Shown: positions 27,310 through 34,755 of the stretch, piece by piece
Position numbering within the stretch: position 1 is the stretch's first letter
Layout: each line of letters opens with the position of its first letter
DNA from: Sandarakinorhabdus sp. AAP62
GTDB taxonomy: Bacteria > Pseudomonadota > Alphaproteobacteria > Sphingomonadales > Sphingomonadaceae
NCBI RefSeq assembly: GCF_000331225.1
Contig: NZ_ANFY01000005.1
Location: 124,001 to 188,000, forward strand
Reading direction: 5' to 3'
DNA: 64,000 nt
Made by a program: the position numbers and the translations under genes
The notes under the pieces: generated by a model
Databases searched by the model: none
Seen by the model: the letters and a program-made list of their open reading frames with translations, nothing else
What the model was told of the DNA's origin: nothing

Positions 27310-27371
27310 TCATGCCGAGCGTGTCGAGGCACCCGCCAAATGTGGTTAGTGCCTCGACACGCTCGGCATGA
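27310..27371. repeat. Perfect 23-bp-arm hairpin between convergent genes
   Basis: Arms at 27310-27332 and 27349-27371 are perfectly complementary and enclose a 16-nt loop. The arm core gagcgtgtcgagg is a diverged form of the ctgagcttgtcgaag sequence at 1364-1387. It lies between the MAPEG gene and the convergent MBL hydrolase gene and may work as a transcription end, though no U-run follows. Confidence 0.85.
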
Positions 27372-27396
27372 ACCCTATTGCAGCTTCCATTCGACG

Positions 27397-28059
27397 CTAA
27401 CCCAGCATCCGATCCGCCACAAAGGCATTGGCCTGCCGTTCGCGGCCGAAGGTGCTCATCGGGCCGTGGCCGGGCACAAACGCGGTTTCATTGCCCAGCG
27501 GCCACAGCTTGGTGGTGATGGCTTCCACCAGATCGTTGAAATTGCCCTTGGGGAAATCGGTGCGGCCGATGCTGCCCTGGAATAGCACGTCACCCACGAT
27601 GGCGAGCTGCGAGGGTGCATGGTGGAACACGACATGGCCAGGCGTGTGGCCGGGGCAATGATAGACATCCAGCACCAGCTCGCCCACCGTCACCTGGTCA
27701 CCATCATGCAGCCAGCGATCCGGCGTGAAGGCTTCGGCGCCGGGTACGCCATAGGCGGCGCCCTGGGCGGGGTTCATGTCGATCCAGAACTTGTCGTCAG
27801 GGTGGGGGCCTTCGATCGGCACGCCCAGATCGCGGGCCAGCACGGCCGTCAGCCCGCAATGATCGATATGGCCGTGCGTCACGAGCAATTTCTCGATGGT
27901 GACGCCATGATCGGCCGCCACCTTCTTCAACCGTTCAAGATCGCCGCCCGGATCGGTGAAGGCGCCGCGCATGGTTTTCGTGCACCAGATCAGGGTGCAA
28001 TTCTGCTGGAGGGGCGTGACTGGCACGATGACGGCTTGCAGCGGCGGCTTTGTCGACAT
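27397..28059 (-). CDS. MBL-fold metallohydrolase (glyoxalase II-like)
   Basis: Cytosolic binuclear-metal hydrolase of 220 residues in the YcbL/glyoxalase II branch. The metal motif THGHIDHCG gives H62, H64, D66 and H67; further ligands are the His in CPGHTPGHVV, the Asp in IVGDVLFQGSIGRTDF and the His in VPGHGPMS. It probably cleaves a thioester such as S-lactoylglutathione, but the short form without the glyoxalase II C-terminal domain leaves this open. It is a single gene. Confidence 0.9.
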   Translation of the reverse strand: MSTKPPLQAVIVPVTPLQQNCTLIWCTKTMRGAFTDPGGDLERLKKVAADHGVTIEKLLVTHGHIDHCGLTAVLARDLGVPIEGPHPDDKFWIDMNPAQGAAYGVPGAEAFTPDRWLHDGDQVTVGELVLDVYHCPGHTPGHVVFHHAPSQLAIVGDVLFQGSIGRTDFPKGNFNDLVEAITTKLWPLGNETAFVPGHGPMSTFGRERQANAFVADRMLG

Positions 28060-28181
28060 GCCGCTATCAGTGGCGAATCCCTGCCTTCAGTGCAAGCCGG
28101 CAGAAACATTGCGGTTCCGTAATGATGCAATGCAGTGCAGGGCTGCTATCCATTGCCTGTCTGTAATGAACGAGGCGTTAG

Positions 28182-29762
28182 ATGCAGGAAAAGTCTGGAA
28201 TGCTGGCCAGTTGGCGGCAGGATGTGCCCGCGTCGATCGTGGTGGCGCTGGTGGCGCTGCCATTGTGCCTGGGTGTCGCGCTGGCCTCTGGCGCGCCGCT
28301 CATGGCGGGGCTGGTGGCCGGGATCGTTGGTGGCGTCGTCGTTGGTGCGCTCAGCGGCTCGCCGCTGTCGGTCTCCGGGCCAGCGGCCGGCCTGACCACC
28401 ATCGTGCTCGCCGGCATCACCAGCCTGCCAACCTTTGAAGCCTTCCTGCTTGCCGTCTGCCTGGGCGGGGCAATCCAGCTGGTGTTTGCCGCCACCCGCG
28501 GCGGTGTGATCGCCGAATTCGTGCCGGGCGCCGTGATCACCGGCATGCTGGCCGCCATCGGTCTGATCCTGATCCTGAAACAATTGCCGCATGCGGTTGG
28601 CTATGATGGTGATCCGGAGGGTGATTTCAGCTTTTTCCAGCGCGACGGCGATAACACGCTGTCTGCTCTGGGCCATATGCTGACCAATGATTTCCTGTGG
28701 GGTGCAGCGCTGGTCGCCGTTTTCAGCCTGGCCTTCCTGTTCTGGTGGGACAAGGCCAAACCCAAGGATGGCCCACTGAAATTGCTGCCCGGCCCGCTGG
28801 TGGTGGTGCTGTTTGCGGTGGGCGCCAACGAAGCCTTCCGGCAATTCGCGCCTGATCTCTACATTGCCTCCAGCCATCTGGTGCAGGTACCGGTGTCGGC
28901 GACGCCCTGGGACCTCGCCGATCAGATCCGTCTGCCGGATTTCACCGCCATCACCAATCCCAAGGTGTGGACGGTGGCGCTCACCCTGGCCATCGTCGCC
29001 AGCCTCGAATCCCTGCTCAGCGTGAAGGCGGTCGACGAACTCGATCCCAAGCGCCGGGTGACCGACAAGAACCGCGAATTGCTGGCGCAGGGCGCAGGCA
29101 ACCTTGTCTCCGGCCTGTTGGGCGGCCTGCCAGTCACCTCGGTGATCGTGCGCTCGTCGGCAAATGTCGAATCCGGTGCGGATTCGCGCCTGTCCACCAT
29201 GTTGCACGGCACCTGGCTGCTGCTCGGCCTGGCGCTGATGCCGGCCATCCTCAACCTCATCCCGCTCTCCGCGCTGGCCGCCGTGCTGATCGCCACCGGC
29301 TACAAGTTGGCCAAGCCAGCGCTGTTCCTGCAGCGGTGGAAACAGGGGCTCAGCCAGTTCATCCCGTTCGTGGTGACCGTGCTGGCCATCCTGTTCACCG
29401 ACCTGCTGGTGGGCATCGCCATCGGCCTGGTGGTCGGCATGGGCTTTGTCATATGGCGCTCCACTGGCAATATCATCACCTATGTCGAACTGGGCGAAAC
29501 GGTGATGGTGCGGGCGCGGCGCAACCTCTATTTCATGCACAAGCCGGCACTGCAGCAGGCGCTGGAACGGGTGCCGGCCGGCCGCCAATTGCTGATCGAC
29601 CTGTCGGCGACCTCCTACGTCGATCTGGATTGCATCGACATCATCAACGGTTTTGCCAAGGCTGCCCAATATCGCGGCATCGACGTGAAGATACGCGCCG
29701 ATCACACGCGCCGCGCCGCCGCGCAGATCATCGCCCCCGTCACCCGCGCCCGCGCGACTTGA
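28182..29762 (+). CDS. SulP family anion transporter
   Basis: Inner-membrane anion transporter of 526 residues with about 12 helices (SLC26A/SulP fold), starting DVPASIVVALVALPLCLGVALASGA. A short STAS domain follows from about 445 to the end (LLIDLSATSYVDLDCIDIINGF). SulP proteins move sulfate, bicarbonate or dicarboxylates. A beta-carbonic anhydrase gene begins 15 bp downstream, which points to bicarbonate as substrate; this is inference from context. Confidence 0.92.
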   Translation: MQEKSGMLASWRQDVPASIVVALVALPLCLGVALASGAPLMAGLVAGIVGGVVVGALSGSPLSVSGPAAGLTTIVLAGITSLPTFEAFLLAVCLGGAIQLVFAATRGGVIAEFVPGAVITGMLAAIGLILILKQLPHAVGYDGDPEGDFSFFQRDGDNTLSALGHMLTNDFLWGAALVAVFSLAFLFWWDKAKPKDGPLKLLPGPLVVVLFAVGANEAFRQFAPDLYIASSHLVQVPVSATPWDLADQIRLPDFTAITNPKVWTVALTLAIVASLESLLSVKAVDELDPKRRVTDKNRELLAQGAGNLVSGLLGGLPVTSVIVRSSANVESGADSRLSTMLHGTWLLLGLALMPAILNLIPLSALAAVLIATGYKLAKPALFLQRWKQGLSQFIPFVVTVLAILFTDLLVGIAIGLVVGMGFVIWRSTGNIITYVELGETVMVRARRNLYFMHKPALQQALERVPAGRQLLIDLSATSYVDLDCIDIINGFAKAAQYRGIDVKIRADHTRRAAAQIIAPVTRARAT

Positions 29763-29777
29763 ATCCGGACCATCACC

Positions 29778-30416
29778 ATGCACGAAATCGATCAGCTGTT
29801 GCTGTCAAACCGAGCCTGGGCCGCCGAAATGCTGGCCGAGAACCCGGAATTCTTCAATCGCAACGTCAATCTGCAGCGGCCAGTGTTTCTGTGGATCGGC
29901 TGTTCCGATAGCCGGGTGGCGCCCGACCAGATGACCCAGGCGGTGCCGGGCGGCCTGTTCGTGCATCGCAACATTGCCAATCTTGTCTACCCTGATGATC
30001 GCAACCTGATGGCGGTGTTGCATTACGCCATCAACGTGCTGGAAGTGAACCATGTGGTGATCTGCGGCCACTATGGCTGTGGCGGCATCCAGGCCGCGCT
30101 CGACGGGGCGCCCGAAGGCCCGATCGCCCACTGGCTTGAACATGCTCGCCAGGTGCTGAACGATCACCGCGGCGAGATCGAAGCCCTGCCGCAGGGCGAC
30201 GAGCAGGTGAACCGGCTGGTGGAAGTGAATGTGCGCGACCAGCTGCTGCACCTCGCCCGCACCGGCCCGGTGCAGGATGCCTTTGCTGCTGGCAAGCCGC
30301 TGCAACTGCACGGCTGGGTCTATGATCTGCGCGACGGCCATATCAAGCCACTGATGCGCATCGATCGCGAAACAATCCTGAACGAAGTGCCGAAACCGGA
30401 ACGCGTGCTGCTCTGA
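29778..30416 (+). CDS. can: Beta-carbonic anhydrase
   Basis: Zinc enzyme interconverting carbon dioxide and bicarbonate. The product is 212 residues. The zinc ligands are C42, H98 and C101 (CSDSR and CGHYGCGG), with the D44-R46 dyad intact. It lies 15 bp behind the SulP gene and is almost certainly co-transcribed; together they could take up and balance bicarbonate for carboxylation reactions. Right behind the stop comes a palindromic repeat. Confidence 0.95.
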   Translation: MHEIDQLLLSNRAWAAEMLAENPEFFNRNVNLQRPVFLWIGCSDSRVAPDQMTQAVPGGLFVHRNIANLVYPDDRNLMAVLHYAINVLEVNHVVICGHYGCGGIQAALDGAPEGPIAHWLEHARQVLNDHRGEIEALPQGDEQVNRLVEVNVRDQLLHLARTGPVQDAFAAGKPLQLHGWVYDLRDGHIKPLMRIDRETILNEVPKPERVLL

Positions 30417-30417
30417 T

Positions 30418-30544
30418 CACCTCTCCCCGCCGGGGAGAGGTCGGCTCGGGCGAAGCCCGGCGGGAGAGGGGCGGCCTCGTCGCCCACCCCTCTCCCGGGC
30501 CTCGCTGCGCTCGTCTCTCGACCTCTCCCCGGCGAGGAGAGGTG
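30418..30544. repeat. Palindromic CTCTCCC repeat behind the carbonic anhydrase gene
   Basis: The outer ends cacctctcc and ggagaggtg pair, with further nested blocks (ggggagaggtcg with cgacctctcccc; gggagagggg with cccctctccc), so the whole 127 bp can fold into one long interrupted stem. It is non-coding and lies between convergent genes. It is related to the repeat at 21747-21908. Confidence 0.75.
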
Positions 30545-30555
30545 TGAGAATGGCC

Positions 30556-31026
30556 TTACTTGGCGGCGATTACCGTCAGCTCCACCAGGAACTGCGGGCC
30601 AGCTAGCGCGGCGACCTGCATGGTGGTGCGGGTGGTGGTGGTGGGGTTCTCGGCATTGTTGAAGAACTCGGCGAACCCGGCGTTGAAGCCGGCAAAGTCC
30701 ATCTTGCCGTCCATGCCGGGCGCGGCGACCAGATAGGCATCCATGCGCACGATGTCCTTCATCGTCATGCCGTGGGCGGCCAGCAGTTCCTTGATCTTCT
30801 TCAGCGTGCTGATCGTCTGGGTCTTGGTGTCACCATAATCCGTGCCGCCCGGCGTGGCCGGCGAGGCGAGATTGCCCGACAGATACACGGTGGTGGCACC
30901 GGCCTTGACCTTGGCGGCGGTGAGGATGCGGCCGCCGGCAGGGCCGACCTTCTCGACATTCTGAGCGAACGCCGGTGCGGCAATCGCCATGGCCAGGGTG
31001 GCAGCGGCAAGCGTGAACAATTTCAT
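30556..31026 (-). CDS. Exported RidA/YjgF family protein
   Basis: The ATG at 31026 gives 156 residues with a clear Sec signal peptide (MKLFTLAAATLAMAIAAPAFA, cleavage after about 21), then a RidA fold (GGRILTAAKVKAG, TKTQTISTLKKIKELLAAHGM, MDAYLVAAP, RTTMQVAALAGPQFLVELTVIA). Cytosolic RidA hydrolyses reactive enamines and imines, with a conserved Arg near RTTMQV retained here. The signal peptide puts this one in the periplasm, where its substrate is unknown. It lies behind a TonB receptor gene on the same strand, with a terminator between. Confidence 0.9.
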   Translation of the reverse strand: MKLFTLAAATLAMAIAAPAFAQNVEKVGPAGGRILTAAKVKAGATTVYLSGNLASPATPGGTDYGDTKTQTISTLKKIKELLAAHGMTMKDIVRMDAYLVAAPGMDGKMDFAGFNAGFAEFFNNAENPTTTTRTTMQVAALAGPQFLVELTVIAAK

Positions 31027-31048
31027 GGGTAAGGTCCCCTTCGGTTGC

Positions 31049-31085
31049 AAAAAGAAGCGGGCGGCAGGATTGCCCTGCCGCCCGC
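31049..31085 (-). terminator. Terminator behind the TonB receptor gene
   Basis: A perfect 11-bp GC-rich stem (gcgggcggcag and partner, loop of 7) is followed on the minus strand by ttctttttg. It lies between the TonB receptor and the RidA gene, so the RidA gene probably has its own promoter or depends on read-through. Confidence 0.85.
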
Positions 31086-31115
31086 TGTTGGCAAGCGATA
31101 ATGCTTGGCCCCGCC

Positions 31116-33842
31116 TCAGAACTTGGCGGTTGCGCGCACGTACCAGAAGCCGCCCGCCTGACCCAGCGGCGAGGAGCCAGGGTAGAGCGAACCGTTGGCC
31201 TGGCCGCCGGTGGACGGATAGGCGTTGCGGGTTTCGACATCCGGATAGTTGTTGAACAGGTTTTCGACACCGACGGCGAGACGATAATTCTCGGCGACGG
31301 TGAAGCCGGCTTCGACGTCGATGCCGATTTCGGCACCGAAGGTCTTGCCCCATTCCGGGATGCCCGCCGCCGCGTTCGGCGCCGGATAGAGGGCGCGGAA
31401 GGCCACCGGATCAACCCCGGCCGGCACCGAACCCACTGGCAGGAAGTAGGTGGTGAACTTGCCGAAATAGTTGGCACGCACGGTCAGATCGAAGGGACCA
31501 TTGGTGTAGTTGGTGCTCAGCACCGCGCGCCAGCGCGGGTTGCTGTCTTCGATATTGCCCTTCCGCGTGTTGTCGATCAGGCTCAGCACGCGGGTGTCGG
31601 TCGGCCGGATCGCCGACAGCGCGATGCTGCGGCGGTCGGTGACCTTGGTCTTGTTGTAGTTCACCGCCAGGCTGGAATTCAGCCGGCCGCCTGCCACGTC
31701 GCCACGGTGCGACAGCACGATGTCGAAGCCCTGGGTGCGGGTGCGGAAGCCGTTGGTGAAATAGTTCACCTGGCCCAGATCGAGCGCGGTCGGCAGGCCC
31801 AGCGCCAGCAGCGCCTGCTGGTCAGCCGCCGTCACGTTGATCGACGAAGTGATGCCGATACGGTCACGCACGACGATGTTGTAGGCATCGACCGTCAGGT
31901 TGAAGCCGCTGCCGGGCGTGAGCACGATGCCGCCGGAGAAGCTGGTCGACTTTTCCGGTTCCAGTTCCTGGGCGCCGAAATATTGCGCCGAGATGCTGTC
32001 CGGACGGGCGGTCTGCGTGGCCACCGGCACCGGGCTGCCCTGCGGGAAGCCGGTCTGCGTGTTCTGGGTGAACTGCTGGCCGGGGGTCGGCGCGCGGAAG
32101 CCGGTCGACGCGGCACCGCGCAGGGCGATGACATCGTTGATGGCCCAACGGGCGCTGAACTTGCCGTTGAAGGTGCTGCCGAAATCGTTGAAATAATCGT
32201 AGCGGGCAGCCAGGCCGAGATCGAGCCCTTCAACCACTTCGGCTTCGAAATCGATATAAGCCGAATAGTTGTTGCGGCCACCTTCTGCCACCGAGTCCGG
32301 GCCGAAGCCCGGGAAGCCATTGGCGCCGACCGGCTTGGTCACGTTGAAGGTGGTGCCGTTGGCGCGTTGCACGAGCTGGGAACCAAAGATCCCCGGCTCC
32401 CACGACGCGCGGTCACCCAGGCCCACCGCGAAGGTTTCGCGCCGGAATTCCAGACCGGCGGCGATGAACAGCGGCTTGTACAAGCCGATATCGGTTTCAT
32501 AGCTGAAATCGGCGTTGAGGTTATATTCCTGCTGCGTGACCTTGCCGAGATAGAAATCGGTCGGCGTCGCTGGACCCAGCGACGGGTTCAGCGTGTCATA
32601 CATGAAGTAACGGATCTGGTTGCGGCCATAGGCAGCGGTGAAGTCATACTTCAGGCCGCCTTCGGTCGAACCCTTGTAGCCGCCGACGATCGACAGATCC
32701 TCGATGGAGGCTTCGAAGACCGGCACGAAGCCGTTGGGGAAGAGCACGGTATCAGACCAGGTGCGACCGGTTTCGCTGAAGATGGCGCGGCCCGACACCG
32801 GATCGGTGCCGATGCGATCAAGATACCACAGCGAGTTGATCGACTTGGTCAGGTTGCCGGTGCCCGGACGCAGCGGGATATCGGGTGCGGTCACGCCAAT
32901 CGGGCGGCGATAGTTGAAGTCGTTGGACTGGCGCTGCCAGCCATAGTTGCCGAAGGCATAGACTTCATCACCGTCACCCACCGGCACGGCGGAGTTCCAC
33001 ACCACGCGATAGGCGCGGTTGGACGGCTGGCCCAGGCGGTTACCCGTGGGGCGCGGCGGGGTGATGCCGGCCGCGATCAGCGGAGCGATTTCCGGGCGCG
33101 GCACCGAGCGGTCGAACACGTTCTGATCGATGAATTCGCCGGTGATGTTGAAGAAGCCACCATCACCCAGCTTGAAGCCGGCGTTGGCCGACAGCTGCAG
33201 GTCTTCACCGTCGCCGCGATAGGTCTGGCCATAGCGGGCGGCAAGATTGTAGCCCGAATCGGAACGGTTGAGGCCGATGTTGATCACGCCGGCGATGGCA
33301 TCCGAACCGTACTGGGCGGCAGCGCCGTCGCGCAGCACTTCGATGCGGCTCACGGCCGGGCTGGAGATCTGCGAAAGATCGGGGCCCTGCGAACCGACGT
33401 TCAGGGCGTCACCGGTGACCTGCACCAGTGCCGAACGGTGCATGCGCTTGCCGTTGATGAGAACGAGAATCTGGTCAGCCGGCAGGCCGCGCAGGTTCGG
33501 CGGACGCACGAAGGCCGAGGCATCGCCCAAGAGGTTGCGGTTCTGGTTGAACGACGGCACCAGCGTCTTGATGATGTTCTGCAGCTGCGGCGACGGCTGC
33601 GCCTTGAAATCTTCGGTGGAGAAGACGTCGATCGGCACCGGGCTTTCAGCGACGGTGCGGTCGGTACGGCGGGTGCCGGTCACGATGATCGTGGTATCTT
33701 CCTTGGATTCCTCTGCGGCGGCCGTAGCGGCCTGATCATCGGCGGCCAGCGCCGGTGCGGCCATGCCGGCCAGCACCAGAGCGACCATCGAGGTGGCCAG
33801 CTTCAGATCGACCCGTTGAGCCTGTTCGTTCATTCGCTTCAT
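31116..33842 (-). CDS. TonB-dependent receptor
   Basis: Outer-membrane active transporter of 908 residues. A signal peptide of about 33 residues (APALAA) is followed by a TonB-box-like DTTIIVTGTR, a plug domain at about 60-170 (LRGLPADQILVLINGKRM, IEVLRDGAAAQYGSDAIAGVINI) and a 22-strand barrel ending in a C-terminal Phe (FWYVRATAKF). The barrel is of the large sphingomonad type and the ligand cannot be told from sequence. It is transcribed alone, ending at the hairpin at 31049-31085. Confidence 0.95.
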   Translation of the reverse strand: MKRMNEQAQRVDLKLATSMVALVLAGMAAPALAADDQAATAAAEESKEDTTIIVTGTRRTDRTVAESPVPIDVFSTEDFKAQPSPQLQNIIKTLVPSFNQNRNLLGDASAFVRPPNLRGLPADQILVLINGKRMHRSALVQVTGDALNVGSQGPDLSQISSPAVSRIEVLRDGAAAQYGSDAIAGVINIGLNRSDSGYNLAARYGQTYRGDGEDLQLSANAGFKLGDGGFFNITGEFIDQNVFDRSVPRPEIAPLIAAGITPPRPTGNRLGQPSNRAYRVVWNSAVPVGDGDEVYAFGNYGWQRQSNDFNYRRPIGVTAPDIPLRPGTGNLTKSINSLWYLDRIGTDPVSGRAIFSETGRTWSDTVLFPNGFVPVFEASIEDLSIVGGYKGSTEGGLKYDFTAAYGRNQIRYFMYDTLNPSLGPATPTDFYLGKVTQQEYNLNADFSYETDIGLYKPLFIAAGLEFRRETFAVGLGDRASWEPGIFGSQLVQRANGTTFNVTKPVGANGFPGFGPDSVAEGGRNNYSAYIDFEAEVVEGLDLGLAARYDYFNDFGSTFNGKFSARWAINDVIALRGAASTGFRAPTPGQQFTQNTQTGFPQGSPVPVATQTARPDSISAQYFGAQELEPEKSTSFSGGIVLTPGSGFNLTVDAYNIVVRDRIGITSSINVTAADQQALLALGLPTALDLGQVNYFTNGFRTRTQGFDIVLSHRGDVAGGRLNSSLAVNYNKTKVTDRRSIALSAIRPTDTRVLSLIDNTRKGNIEDSNPRWRAVLSTNYTNGPFDLTVRANYFGKFTTYFLPVGSVPAGVDPVAFRALYPAPNAAAGIPEWGKTFGAEIGIDVEAGFTVAENYRLAVGVENLFNNYPDVETRNAYPSTGGQANGSLYPGSSPLGQAGGFWYVRATAKF

Positions 33843-34207
33843 GTCAGTCCCCTGGTTATAATTCGTTTCGTCAACTGCCTTGGTGCGTCCCCTCTACCGC
33901 ACCCACGCAACTGACCCTGGCCGGGCGCGAAGCGACTCAATCGCCAGATTGGGTCGATTCGGATCGCCTTCACACTGACGACGCCCACCGTAAAAGGTCG
34001 CCATGGCACGTGTTGTGCGCCAGCTTCCCTTCATTGGCGGATGTCTTCAAGCGCCGAGACCATGCTGCATGACATACGCCATTTGCGCACCCCGCTATTT
34101 GGCCGCAGGCCTGTTGCGGCAATGATACAGTTGCCGGGCGTGGCCTGCGCGCAACAGTTTCCGGTGTCCTGGACGGTATTTCGCTCGGAAATTGCCTTTG
34201 GGCAGTC
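33843..34207. other. 365-bp gap upstream of the TonB receptor
   Basis: No convincing gene: open frames across it lack family features and good starts. It must hold the receptor promoter on the minus strand. It contains an inverted repeat at 33933-33956, described separately. Otherwise nothing was recognised. Confidence 0.5.
33933..33956. promoter_or_regulatory. Inverted repeat upstream of the TonB receptor gene
   Basis: The arms cgactcaatc and gattgggtcg pair at 9 of 10 positions around a 4-bp centre. It lies 91-114 bp before the receptor start and could be an operator. No known regulator is implied. Confidence 0.35.
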
Positions 34208-34744
34208 CTAAAGCGCCTTGCCCATCGGCACGAACCGCACCGCGACGCCGCCGCAATCGAGACTGATCTCGCCCTGGGCGGCATAGCCATGGGCGGCATA
34301 GAAGGGCACGCCGGGCAGGGTGGCCATCAATTCGGTGCGGGCAAAGCCGGCTGCCGCTGCCGCATCCTCGCAGGCCTTGAGCAAGGCGGCGCCCACGCCC
34401 TTGCGGGCCGCCTGTGGCGCCACAAAAAAGGCGCGGACCTTGGCAGCATCATGCGCCGGATCGAGCAGGCCGGATTCGCGGCCGGCAAAGCGGTCGCCGC
34501 CAAACAGGGTGGCGCGCTTGCTCCAGCCGCCGCAACCCAGTCGGTCACCGGCGGCATCTTCCACCACCAGATAGGTAGCATCAGCCACCAGTTCGCTGTC
34601 CACGCCAAACACGTGGGTGATGGCGGCCTCGGTTTCCTCCGGCGAATAATAGCCCCGGCTCAGGATGCGGGCCGAAGCAGTGATCAGCGCTTCCAGCGCC
34701 GGAATTTCGTCGGCGCGGGCCGGGCGGATGATGAGGTCGGTCAT
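34208..34744 (-). CDS. GNAT family N-acetyltransferase
   Basis: Acetyl-CoA-dependent acyltransferase of 178 residues. The family core is visible: an N-terminal IIRPARADEIPALEALI, then the acetyl-CoA loop VRAFFVAPQAARKGVGAALL with the R/Q-x-x-G-x-G/A pattern, and a Tyr-containing YAAHGYAAQGEI near the C-terminus. The start may instead be the ATG at 34759, which overlaps the amidohydrolase stop as ATGA and adds five residues. The substrate is unknown. Confidence 0.88.
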   Translation of the reverse strand: MTDLIIRPARADEIPALEALITASARILSRGYYSPEETEAAITHVFGVDSELVADATYLVVEDAAGDRLGCGGWSKRATLFGGDRFAGRESGLLDPAHDAAKVRAFFVAPQAARKGVGAALLKACEDAAAAAGFARTELMATLPGVPFYAAHGYAAQGEISLDCGGVAVRFVPMGKAL

Positions 34745-34755
34745 GGCAGCATCTG

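Noticed and set aside
31101-33914. A 937-codon plus-strand open frame opposite the TonB receptor
   Set aside because: The minus-strand receptor has a signal peptide, plug and C-terminal Phe; the plus frame has none of the marks of a real protein.
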